Under the pieces are notes generated by a model. It was not told where the DNA came from. It saw only the letters and a list, made by a program, of their open reading frames with translations, and did not search any database. A program made the position numbers and the translations under genes. 13,217 nucleotides of DNA from assembly GCA_022822125.1 (NCBI GenBank), contig JAJECF010000236.1, forward strand, positions 1-13,217, given 5' to 3'. Origin of the DNA: Alphaproteobacteria bacterium. GTDB taxonomy: Bacteria > Pseudomonadota > Alphaproteobacteria > Bin95. Shown one piece after another: positions 1 through 7,113 of the stretch (the first letter of the stretch is position 1; every line of letters starts with the position of its first letter).

Positions 1-838
1 CCGCCATGACGAGAAGCCCGTCAAAGGTCTCGAACCGGCCTGTGACCAGCGGCTTCGAGAAGTCCAGCTCGGCGGCCGGGCGCACATCGTCGAAGATCAG
101 GAAATCGAGCCAGCTCGTCAGCGGCGACAGCTCATGGACCGGCTTCGCCTTGCGGCCCGGAGGCGGCGCCTCCTCCAGGACCCACGCCATCTCCTCCGGC
201 CCGGCCCTGGAGACCGTCACCGTCTCGCCGTCGGCATGGGTCAGGCGCGTGCGGCGGATGCGGCGCTGCTCCACATTCATGATATTGCGGTCGAGGAAGC
301 GGGTAAGCAGCTGCACCGGCTGGAAGCCGCCTTTGGCGAGCCAGGACTGCGCCTCGCCGCTCTTGCGCAGGAATACGCCGCCGCCCGCCTCTTCCGGGCG
401 CGCCAGGCCGACCAGCAGGTCCGCGACCGTCTCCTCGCCCGCCTTCGCCACGATCCTGATCGACAGGGCGCTTCTCTCTCCGAGGTCTTCGACCCGGATC
501 TTCGGATAAAGCGCGGGCTTGCTCGTGCGCGGCTCGATCAGCTCGATGCGCGCCAGGTCGTAGAGCATCCGCCTCAGCGTCTCGAAATCGGCGGGATAGC
601 CGTGGCGCTGCACCACGCCCCAGCCTGCGCTCGCGCGCCGGGCCGACACCGTGCCGTCCGCCGTCGTGGAGACCTCGACGAAGTCGATGTCGTTCACGCG
701 TTCGAGCAGGCCGGGATAGAGCATGGCGCCGGCGACGGGGTCGGCGCTGCGGACGCGCTCGTCCACCAGAACGGCGACGGCCGCGGCCGTCGCAGCGGCG
801 GTCAGAACCAGCAGGAACAGGAAATTGCGGAGCTTCAT
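1..838 (-). CDS. DUF4340 domain protein, partial (C-terminus beyond left edge)
   Basis: The reading frame is open from an ATG at 838 (complement) to base 1, giving 279 codons with no stop, so the C-terminus lies outside the window. Residues 1-25 form a hydrophobic N-terminal segment after MKLRN, consistent with a signal anchor or signal peptide, so the rest is probably periplasmic. The body resembles DUF4340 proteins, with the early pattern YPGLLERVNDIDFVEV, then GWGVVQRHGYPADFETLR and LYDLARIELIEP. The start lies 8 bp after the stop of the GldG-like gene, with an AGAGGG ribosome-binding site inside that gene's end. In many bacteria DUF4340 genes follow gldG-like genes, and the product is presumed to be part of the same ABC complex. 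Its biochemical role is unknown. The family assignment is from recognition, not a search. Confidence 0.8.
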   Translation of the reverse strand, partial: MKLRNFLFLLVLTAAATAAAVAVLVDERVRSADPVAGAMLYPGLLERVNDIDFVEVSTTADGTVSARRASAGWGVVQRHGYPADFETLRRMLYDLARIELIEPRTSKPALYPKIRVEDLGERSALSIRIVAKAGEETVADLLVGLARPEEAGGGVFLRKSGEAQSWLAKGGFQPVQLLTRFLDRNIMNVEQRRIRRTRLTHADGETVTVSRAGPEEMAWVLEEAPPPGRKAKPVHELSPLTSWLDFLIFDDVRPAAELDFSKPLVTGRFETFDGLLVMA

Positions 839-846
839 GCGCGTCG

Positions 847-2826
847 CTAACCCTCTTGCGCCGGGCGGCGGCGGGCGCGCCGGGCATAGGCGACGACCGC
901 CGCGAAGACGGCGACCAGGGCCGGGACGAGCGCAATGTTGACGAGCGTCAGCCACGAGGTCAGCGCCTCGACATCGCGGCGCAACCGGTGCTGGACATCG
1001 CGAAGTTCGCGGCGCAGCCGGATCACGTCGGCGCGCAGCGATTTGAGCGAGTCGGCCTGGGACGCCGACACCACCACCTGCTCCTCGGCCGAGGAATCCC
1101 TCTCCAGCCGGTTCAGCCGCCCCATCGCCTCTTCCAGGCGGTCGAGCAATTCCCTTTCCTTCGCCCGGTGCTTGCTCTCCGCCTGGCGCCGGATGTCTTC
1201 CATCAGGGTGAAGGGGCGCTGGAAGCTGCCGCGCGAGCGCAGCGACGAGAGGTCGTCCCGCCCGGTCATGGCTTCGACCGCATTCAGGAAGAAGGCGGCA
1301 TTGTCGGCCACCGCATGGCCGGCAAGGCCGCCGTCCAGCGGGTTTGCGACCATCCACATCGGGTCGGCGAGCATATCGACGTCGGCCACCGCGACGACAT
1401 CCATCGGCGCCGAGGACCGCGCCAGATGGGCCGCCTTCAGAGCCTCCCACGCGGCCCTGGCCTCTTCGTCGATCTCCGCCTTTTCGCCTTCGGCCGCCTG
1501 CTCCCCGTCAGCCTTCGGCTGCGGCGGCCCGTCCGGGAAGGCGCTCTCCACCTCGCCGGACAGCCTGGCGGCCAGCACCAGCGGCGCTTCGGCCGGCCTG
1601 AAGGCATGGAGCACCGCGACCGGATCGACCGGACCCTGCAACAGCGACGCCGGCACGGTGCCGCCATCCTTCGAGGTCGTGACCAGCGGCGTGACCGTGG
1701 CCCCGGCGCTCTCGAGCGTCCGGATATGGCCGGGCGAGGCGATATTCAGCAGCGAAAGCTCGGCCGAGACCGAATCCCCGGGGGGAATTCCCCGCTTGTC
1801 GACGCCGAGCCACAGCGGATAGTCCACCGCCATCAGCCGCGTCCTGGACCGGTCGGGCACCTGCACCCGGCGCGCGAAACCGGTATCGCCCGCCAGCTCG
1901 CCGGCCGGCATCTCTATGCCCCAGGCCTCGAACAGCCGCCCGAGATTGGAGGCGAACCCGCCGGGCGGCATCCCGCGGCGGAGAAGCTCCGGGTTCTGCG
2001 CCTCGCCCTCGGAATGCGGGTCCACGAAGACGAGCAGCTTGCCGCCGCGCAGCACGAACTGGTCGAGCGCGTAAAGAGTCTCGTCGGTGAGCTGCTTGGG
2101 ATGCACGAGCACCACGACATCGACGCCCTCGGGCACCGATGTGGCCGTGCTGACGATCTGGCGCACATCGACCGACTGGAGCAGCAGGTTGTAGATCGCC
2201 CAGGCGTCGTTCTGGCCCCGGCCCGACTGGGACATGGGCGAGCCCGCGATCGGCAGGCCGGTAATCAGCCCGACGGCGGGCAATTCCGGGTTGGCGAGGC
2301 TGTAGACGATGCGGGCGATATCATATTCGAGGTCGCGCTCCCGCCCCTCGTCGAAAAACGGGATCAGCTCCACATCATCCGTGGAATTGGTTCCCGCAAG
2401 GCCGAAAAAGACGCGCTCGCCCGTGCGGTCCACCGGCAGCCCCTGGAGACCGAAGGCGTCGGCCCGGTCCTCGGCGTCGGAGAAGGGCTCGGGATCGAAG
2501 ACCTGAAGCTCGATCTTGCCGTCGGAGAGCGCGGCGAATTCCTCCAGGATGTCGCGCACATAGCGCGCATATACGCCGACCTGCGGGATTTCCCGCGCCA
2601 GCCGGCTGGAGAAATAGAAGCGAAGCACGACCGGCTCGTCGATCTCCCGGACCACGCGCTTCGAGTCCCCGGCAAGCGTGAAGGCGCCCTCCTCCGTCAG
2701 ATCGAGGCGGGCATGGACCAGCAGCCGGTCCGACAGGCCGACCCCCGCCACGAACAGGATCGCCAGCAGGAGAAGGGCCAGGCGGGCGAGCAGCCTGCGT
2801 TGCCGGAAACGCCCCGTCGCCGCCAT
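847..2826 (-). CDS. GldG-like ABC transporter auxiliary protein (ABC_transp_aux family)
   Basis: This 659-residue protein is anchored at both ends. One hydrophobic helix lies at about 13-33 and a second at about 627-647, followed by an Arg-rich tail, so the large middle part should face the periplasm. The N-terminal half matches the GldG/ABC_transp_aux type: LDLTEEGAFTLA at 41-52, VFDPEP at 109-114, VGLITGLP at 185-192, and a glutamine-amidotransferase-like VVVLVHP and LLVFVDPHSE. Later come SGEVESAFPDGPP (423-435) and the C-terminal RPFTLMEDIRRQAE (537-550). Residues 541-623 look like a long charged coiled coil. An acidic low-complexity stretch at 436-457 is likely a linker. A GAGG ribosome-binding site precedes the ATG, and the permease stop lies 4 bp upstream. 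GldG acts with GldA and GldF in Bacteroidota gliding, but homologues occur in non-gliding bacteria with unknown substrates, so I give no gene symbol. Confidence 0.88.
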   Translation of the reverse strand: MAATGRFRQRRLLARLALLLLAILFVAGVGLSDRLLVHARLDLTEEGAFTLAGDSKRVVREIDEPVVLRFYFSSRLAREIPQVGVYARYVRDILEEFAALSDGKIELQVFDPEPFSDAEDRADAFGLQGLPVDRTGERVFFGLAGTNSTDDVELIPFFDEGRERDLEYDIARIVYSLANPELPAVGLITGLPIAGSPMSQSGRGQNDAWAIYNLLLQSVDVRQIVSTATSVPEGVDVVVLVHPKQLTDETLYALDQFVLRGGKLLVFVDPHSEGEAQNPELLRRGMPPGGFASNLGRLFEAWGIEMPAGELAGDTGFARRVQVPDRSRTRLMAVDYPLWLGVDKRGIPPGDSVSAELSLLNIASPGHIRTLESAGATVTPLVTTSKDGGTVPASLLQGPVDPVAVLHAFRPAEAPLVLAARLSGEVESAFPDGPPQPKADGEQAAEGEKAEIDEEARAAWEALKAAHLARSSAPMDVVAVADVDMLADPMWMVANPLDGGLAGHAVADNAAFFLNAVEAMTGRDDLSSLRSRGSFQRPFTLMEDIRRQAESKHRAKERELLDRLEEAMGRLNRLERDSSAEEQVVVSASQADSLKSLRADVIRLRRELRDVQHRLRRDVEALTSWLTLVNIALVPALVAVFAAVVAYARRARRRPAQEG

Positions 2827-2830
2827 CGCC

Positions 2831-3565
2831 TCAGTCCGCCTTCTTCAGATCGACCGCGATGGCGGCCGCGGCCAGCCAGACGCCGATGGCGAGCGCGTAA
2901 TAGACGAGGTCGCGCAGGTCGATCACGCCCTTGACGATATTGTTGAAATGGCTGAGCAGGCTGAACGAGGCGAGCGTTTCCAGCAGTTCCGCCGGCGCCG
3001 CCTCGCCGAGAACCGGCTGCAGGACCCCGGCGCCCAGCACATTGAACAGGAAGCACACGGTCACGGTGAGCACGAAGGCGATGACCTGGTTGCGGGTGAG
3101 CGCGGACAGGCAGGAGCCGATGGCGAGATAGGCGCCGGCCAGCAGGAAGGAGCCGAAATAGCTGGCGGCCGCGACCCCGTTGTCCGGCTCCCCCAGATAG
3201 TTGACCGTGAGCCAGATCGGGAATGTCAGCGCCAGCGCGAGACCGGCGAAGGCCCAGGCGGCCAGGAATTTGCCGATCACGGCGGCGGCGGTCGAGACCG
3301 GCAGCGTCAGGAACAGCTCGATGGTGCCCGTCTTGCGCTCCTCGGCCCAGAGCCGCATCGAAATCGCCGGCATGAAGAAGAGATAGAGCCAGGGGTGCCA
3401 CTGGAAGAAGGACAGCAGGTCCGCCCGCCCGCGCTCGAAGAACGAGCCGACATAGAAGGTCAGCGCCGCCGCCAGCGCCAGGAACAGCACAATGAACACA
3501 TAGGCGACCGGCGTGATGAAATAGCCGGCGAATTCCCGCCGGAAGACATGCGCGATGCTAGCCAT
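2831..3565 (-). CDS. ABC-2 type transporter permease (GldF-like)
   Basis: This 244-residue integral membrane protein has about six hydrophobic segments, near 18-40, 57-71, 98-121, 134-153, 160-180 and 218-238. The cytoplasmic-loop signature of ABC-2 permeases is clear at 74-89 (AEERKTGTIELFLTLP), where the coupling helix should contact the ATPase. HFNNIVKGVIDLRD near 206-219 is also typical of the GldF/NosY group. The ATG overlaps the end of the ATPase gene by 8 bp, and a GGAGG ribosome-binding site lies about 9 bp upstream inside that gene, so translation is probably coupled. The stop is 4 bp before the GldG-like gene. The protein presumably dimerises and pairs with the ATPase. The substrate cannot be read from the sequence. 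Confidence 0.9.
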   Translation of the reverse strand: MASIAHVFRREFAGYFITPVAYVFIVLFLALAAALTFYVGSFFERGRADLLSFFQWHPWLYLFFMPAISMRLWAEERKTGTIELFLTLPVSTAAAVIGKFLAAWAFAGLALALTFPIWLTVNYLGEPDNGVAAASYFGSFLLAGAYLAIGSCLSALTRNQVIAFVLTVTVCFLFNVLGAGVLQPVLGEAAPAELLETLASFSLLSHFNNIVKGVIDLRDLVYYALAIGVWLAAAAIAVDLKKAD

Positions 3566-4523
3566 GCCCGCCGGCCTCCGCCTCGGGCTGCGTCATGCGC
3601 CGGAAGACGTCGTCCAGCGCTCCGGTCTCGGTCCGCAGGTCCCGCACCTCCCAGCCATGCGCCTGAACGAGCAGCCCGACATCGGCAAGGATCGGGCCGC
3701 CGTCGCGGGAGACCGCCGTCAGCCTGACGGCGTCCGGGCCCGCCGGCTCGCGCCGCACCTCTTCGACGCGGTCCAGGCCCCCGAGCGACGCGACCGCCGC
3801 CTCGACGAACCTGAGGCCGAGCGTCAGCGAGACGGCGTTGTGCAGCGGCGACCATGCGGCGAGGTCCGCCGGCGCGGCGTCCGCCAGCAGCCGCCCGCCG
3901 GCAATGACGGCCGCCCGGGTGCAGACGGCGTCCACCTCTTCCAGGATATGGGTCGAGATGACGATCGCCTTGGAGGGGCGGATTTCGCGGATAAGCGCGC
4001 GCATTTCATGCTTCTGGTTCGGGTCGAGCCCGTCGGTCGGCTCGTCCAGGATCAGCACGGCCGGGTCGTGCAGCAGCGCCTGGGCGAGGCCGACGCGGCG
4101 CTTGAACCCCTTGGACAGCGTGTCGATGGGCTGGCCCAGCACCTCGACGAGCCCCGTGCGCTCCACCGCCAGCCCGATGGCGGCGCGGGCCGGCCGGCCG
4201 GACAGGCCCCGCATGGCGGCGACGAAGGCGAGGAAGGCGCGGGCGGTCATGTCGCCATAGAGCGGCGCGCCTTCCGGCAGGTAGCCGAGATTGCGCCGGG
4301 CGCGGATGGGGTCGTCCGTCACATCGTGGCCGCAGAGCGCCGCGCGGCCCTCGGTCGGAGCGAGGAACCCCGCGATCATCTTCATCGTCGTGGACTTGCC
4401 GGCGCCGTTGGGGCCGAGGAATCCCAGCACTTCACCCGCGCCGACCTCAAGGTCCACGCGGTCCACGGCCACATGCGCGCCGAAGCGCTTCGTCAGGCCC
4501 TGTGCGGAAACCAGCGCCAACAT
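3558..4523 (-). CDS. ABC transporter ATP-binding protein (GldA-like)
   Basis: This 321-residue protein is the cytoplasmic ATPase of the adjacent ABC-2 exporter. The motifs run in order: Walker A GPNGAGKST at 37-45, the Q-loop region GYLPEG at 80-85, signature LSKGFKRRVGLAQAL at 136-150, Walker B AVLILDEPTDGLDP at 155-168, and the H-loop STH with His192. The Q-loop carries Glu84 where many ABC proteins have Gln. The signature is LSKGF rather than LSGGQ. Both variants are common in the GldA/CcmA-type group. Residues after about 225 form the C-terminal extension seen in ABC-2 ATPases. The reading frame stays open further upstream, but the ATG at 4523 places MLALVSAQGLTKRFG at the usual distance before Walker A. 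The ribosome-binding site is weak (GGGAACGG). This is the first gene of the four-gene operon. Confidence 0.92.
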   Translation of the reverse strand: MLALVSAQGLTKRFGAHVAVDRVDLEVGAGEVLGFLGPNGAGKSTTMKMIAGFLAPTEGRAALCGHDVTDDPIRARRNLGYLPEGAPLYGDMTARAFLAFVAAMRGLSGRPARAAIGLAVERTGLVEVLGQPIDTLSKGFKRRVGLAQALLHDPAVLILDEPTDGLDPNQKHEMRALIREIRPSKAIVISTHILEEVDAVCTRAAVIAGGRLLADAAPADLAAWSPLHNAVSLTLGLRFVEAAVASLGGLDRVEEVRREPAGPDAVRLTAVSRDGGPILADVGLLVQAHGWEVRDLRTETGALDDVFRRMTQPEAEAGGHG

Positions 4524-4649
4524 TCCGTTCCCAATCCCGGCGGCCTCCTCGGGCCGCTCCGGCCGGCGCGGCATATAGCCATTCGCGCCGCGACGCGCCA
4601 CTGAACTATTGGTAAGGTTCCGCCCCCCAGAGACCGGATCCCCCACGCC
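4524..4649. promoter_or_regulatory. Divergent intergenic region with possible -10 for the ABC operon
   Basis: This 126-bp spacer separates the minus-strand transporter operon from the plus-strand amidase and must hold both starts of transcription. On the minus strand a TATATG hexamer (4572-4577) resembles a -10 element, but no good -35 is seen 16-18 bp upstream. A perfect 7-bp inverted repeat, CGGCGCG at 4564-4570 and CGCGCCG at 4584-4590, flanks that hexamer and could be an operator. It could also be chance in such GC-rich DNA. For the amidase I see no convincing -35/-10 pair and no clear ribosome-binding site. Confidence 0.3.
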
Positions 4650-6071
4650 ATGTCCGACGATCTTCACCGACTGACCGCCCGCGAAACCATCGCCGGGCTC
4701 ATGGCCGGAGACATCACGCCGCTCGACGCCATAGACGCCGCGCTGGCGCGTATAGAGGCGGTTGACGGCCGGGTCAATGCGCTGCCGACGCTCGTGCCGG
4801 AGCGCGCGCGCGACCATGCCCGCAAGCTGATGGAGCGTCCGCCGGCGGAACGCGGCCTGCTGGCCGGCCTGCCGGTCGCGATCAAGGACCTGAACCCGGT
4901 CGCGGGCGTGCGCACCACATACGGCTCGCCGATCTATGCCGACCATGTGCCTGACGAGTCCGATGCCGCCGTGCTGCGGATCGAGGCGGCCGGCGGGATC
5001 GTGCTTGCGAAGTCGAACACGCCCGAATTCGGCGCCGGCGGCCAGACCTTCAACGAGGTGTTCGGCGCCACCCGCAACCCCTGGAACACGTCGCTCACCT
5101 GCGCGGGCTCCTCCGGCGGCGCGGCGGTGGCGCTCGCCACGGGGCAGGTCTGGCTCGCGCACGGCTCGGACCTCGGCGGCAGCCTCCGCACGCCAGGCGC
5201 CTTCTGCTCGGTGGTCGGCCTGCGCCCGTCGCCCGGCCGCGTGCCCCGGGGGCCGTCCGACGGCAGCTTCAACTATCTCTCCGTGAACGGCCCGATGGCG
5301 CGCAATGTCGCGGATGCGGCGCTTTTCCTGGATGTCATGGCCGGGCTCGACCCGCGCGACCCGCTGTCATGGCCCGCTCCCGCCACGCCCTATCGCGAGG
5401 CCGTGGCCGCGCCGGCCGCGCCCCGGCGCATCGCCTTCAGCCCCGATCTCGGCTTCATGCCGGTCGATCCGGAAGTGCGCGACATCTGCGCCCGCGCCAT
5501 GGCGCATTTCGAAGGCATGGGAGCGGTCGTGGAAGAGCATGCGCCCGACTTTTCCGGCGCCATGGACGCCTTCCACACCTTCAGGGCCGTGCTGTTCGTC
5601 ACCGAACATGCCGAGCGGATGAAGGCGCATCGCGACAAGTTCAAGCCGGAGATCATCTGGAACTACGAAAAGGGCCTGGCGCTCACCGCGGCCGACATTG
5701 CGCGGGCCGAATGCGGCCGGGCGGCGCTCTTCCAGCGCATGGCGGCGTTCTTCGCGGAATTCGACCTGCTCGCCTGCCCGACCGCGGCGGTGCCGCCCTA
5801 TTCGCTGGAGCAGCGCTATGTGGACCGGATCGGCGACACCGTGTTCGACAATTACGTGGACTGGATGGGCCTGCAATGCGCCGTGTCGGTCACGTCCTCG
5901 CCCGCGATCAGCATCCCCTGCGGCTTCACCGCGGACGGCCGGCCCGTCGGGCTGCAACTGGTCGCCCGCCCGCGCGGCGAGGCGGAACTGCTGCAGGCGG
6001 CGGCGCTGTTCGAGGAAGCCGCCGGCCTGCACAGCCTGCTGCCCATCGACCCGAGGGAGGCCGTTTCCTGA
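4650..6071 (+). CDS. Amidase signature family hydrolase
   Basis: This 473-residue soluble protein, of normal family length, should cleave a carboxamide using the Ser-cisSer-Lys triad. Lys79 lies in LPVAIKDL, the cis-Ser is Ser154 in CAGSSGGAAVA, and the nucleophile is Ser178 in GSDLGGSLRTPGAFC. These spacings match the GatA fold family. NGPMARNVADAALFLDVMAG and the C-terminal GRPVGLQLVARPRGE are also typical. It is not GatA of the glutamyl-tRNA amidotransferase by context, since no gatB or gatC is adjacent. A secondary-amide or nitrile-pathway amidase is possible, but the substrate cannot be inferred. The ATG gives MSDDLHRLTARE, a usual N-terminus, with no strong ribosome-binding site upstream. 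The gene is transcribed alone and converges on the DUF427 gene. Confidence 0.9.
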   Translation: MSDDLHRLTARETIAGLMAGDITPLDAIDAALARIEAVDGRVNALPTLVPERARDHARKLMERPPAERGLLAGLPVAIKDLNPVAGVRTTYGSPIYADHVPDESDAAVLRIEAAGGIVLAKSNTPEFGAGGQTFNEVFGATRNPWNTSLTCAGSSGGAAVALATGQVWLAHGSDLGGSLRTPGAFCSVVGLRPSPGRVPRGPSDGSFNYLSVNGPMARNVADAALFLDVMAGLDPRDPLSWPAPATPYREAVAAPAAPRRIAFSPDLGFMPVDPEVRDICARAMAHFEGMGAVVEEHAPDFSGAMDAFHTFRAVLFVTEHAERMKAHRDKFKPEIIWNYEKGLALTAADIARAECGRAALFQRMAAFFAEFDLLACPTAAVPPYSLEQRYVDRIGDTVFDNYVDWMGLQCAVSVTSSPAISIPCGFTADGRPVGLQLVARPRGEAELLQAAALFEEAAGLHSLLPIDPREAVS

Positions 6072-6076
6072 GAGGC

Positions 6077-6089
6077 GCCCTGTCAGGGC
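6077..6089. terminator. Short palindrome between convergent stops, possible weak terminator
   Basis: The amidase and DUF427 stop codons are 11 bp apart. GCCC (6077-6080) and GGGC (6086-6089) flank a 5-nt loop and overlap the DUF427 stop codon. The stem is only 4 bp with no T-run on either strand, so an intrinsic terminator is doubtful. It is listed because it is the only hairpin at this convergent junction. Confidence 0.2.
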
Positions 6090-6472
6090 AGGATCTCGAT
6101 GGAGTCGACCTTGTCCACATAGAAGGCGGCGTGGCCTGCGATCGCCGCGCATTCGTCGAACGGCGCCGGATAGCTCCAGACCGCGTCCTCGGCGGTGCGC
6201 CCTTCCGCCTCCAGCGTGCGGTAGCTTGCGTCGCCCTTGAACGGGCAGTGACTGGTCCGCTCACTGGGCCGCATCAGGTCGAGGTTCAGGTCGGCCTCGG
6301 GGATGTAGTGGACCGGCGGGTAGCCGCTTTCGCGCATCAGCAGCGCGCGGCGGCTGTCTGCCACGACCCGGCCGGCGAAAGTCACGACGACCCGTCCTTC
6401 GGCGGGCCCGATATCCACGCGGTGGTCCGGCCGCTTGCGGAAACCGGGGGCGGGATTGGGCGCGGCGTTCAT
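6083..6472 (-). CDS. DUF427 domain protein
   Basis: This 129-residue protein matches the small DUF427 (PF04248) beta-fold family. Visible family motifs are GRVVVTFAGRVVADS (26-40), PPVHYIPEADLNLDLM (52-67), TSHCPFKGDASY (73-84), AVWSYPAP (97-104) and GHAAFYVDKVDSIEI near the end. It has no signal peptide or membrane segment, so it is probably cytoplasmic. No biochemical function is established for the family, and the conserved His75-Cys76 pair could suggest a binding site (inference). The ATG overlaps the gmk stop codon in an ATGA arrangement, so it is likely made by coupled translation at the end of the gmk operon. No separate promoter is visible. Confidence 0.88.
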   Translation of the reverse strand: MNAAPNPAPGFRKRPDHRVDIGPAEGRVVVTFAGRVVADSRRALLMRESGYPPVHYIPEADLNLDLMRPSERTSHCPFKGDASYRTLEAEGRTAEDAVWSYPAPFDECAAIAGHAAFYVDKVDSIEILP

Positions 6473-7113
6473 CGTCGTTCTCTCCTGAGGGCGTTCACGA
6501 AGTCGGTCAGGCCGGTCTGCCGCGTGCGGCGGCGGCGCTCGGCCCGGAGAATGCTGCGGACCTCTTCGATGCTGGCTTCCAGATCGCTGTTGATAACGAC
6601 ATAGTCGTATTCCGCATAGTGGCTCACCTCGTCGAGCGCCTTGGCCATGCGCGCGCGCACCACTTCGGAACTGTCCTGGGCGCGGGCGTGCAGGCGCCGC
6701 TCCAGCTCCTCGATGGACGGCGGCAGCACGAAGACGCCGACCAGGTCGGTCCGGGCCTTCTCGGCAATCTGCTGCGCGCCCTGCCAGTCGATGTCGAACA
6801 GCATGTCGCGCCCGTCCTCCAGCGCCGCTTCGACAGGCGCGCGCGGCGTGCCGTAGCGGCGCCCGAAGACTTCGGCATGTTCGAGAAAGCCGTCCCTCTC
6901 GACCATCGCCTGGAACGCCGCGTCATCGACGAAAATATAGTCGCGGCCGTCCACCTCGCCCTTGCGGGGCGGGCGCGTCGTCAGGCTGACCGAAAGGGCG
7001 ATATTCTCCTCCCTCTCCAGCACGGCGCGGCTGATGGTGCTCTTGCCCGCCCCGGAAGGCGAGGAGAGCACCAGCATCAGGCCGCGTGTCTCTATGGCGC
7101 GCGCCGGTCTCAT
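6469..7113 (-). CDS. gmk: Guanylate kinase
   Basis: The enzyme phosphorylates GMP or dGMP to the diphosphate using ATP, an essential step of cytoplasmic guanine nucleotide synthesis. The 214-residue length is normal. The P-loop SSPSGAGKST is at 17-26. The GMP-binding region holds SLTTRPPRKGEVDGRDYIF (43-61) and YGTPR (87-91). The core motif LFDIDWQGAQQI (105-116) and the lid with RARMAKALDEVSHYAEYDYVV follow, and a basic tail closes the protein. Its ATG overlaps the yicC stop by 4 bp, and its own stop overlaps the DUF427 start by 4 bp. yicC-gmk adjacency is widespread in bacteria. Confidence 0.97.
   Translation of the reverse strand: MRPARAIETRGLMLVLSSPSGAGKSTISRAVLEREENIALSVSLTTRPPRKGEVDGRDYIFVDDAAFQAMVERDGFLEHAEVFGRRYGTPRAPVEAALEDGRDMLFDIDWQGAQQIAEKARTDLVGVFVLPPSIEELERRLHARAQDSSEVVRARMAKALDEVSHYAEYDYVVINSDLEASIEEVRSILRAERRRRTRQTGLTDFVNALRRERR

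Noticed and set aside
856..2934. Long plus-strand open frame (692 codons) antisense to the GldG-like gene
   Set aside because: It has no recognisable domain, is full of Arg/Gly/His/Pro, and mirrors a well-supported gene on the other strand. Such antisense frames are expected in GC-rich DNA.
4582..4610. Amidase promoter TTCGCG-17 bp-ACTATT on the plus strand
   Set aside because: Both hexamers match the consensus poorly, so this is no better than chance in the spacer.
4524..5162. Extension of the GldA-like ATPase frame upstream to 5162
   Set aside because: The added 213 residues overlap the amidase antisense and show no domain. The ATG at 4523 gives the normal ABC N-terminus.
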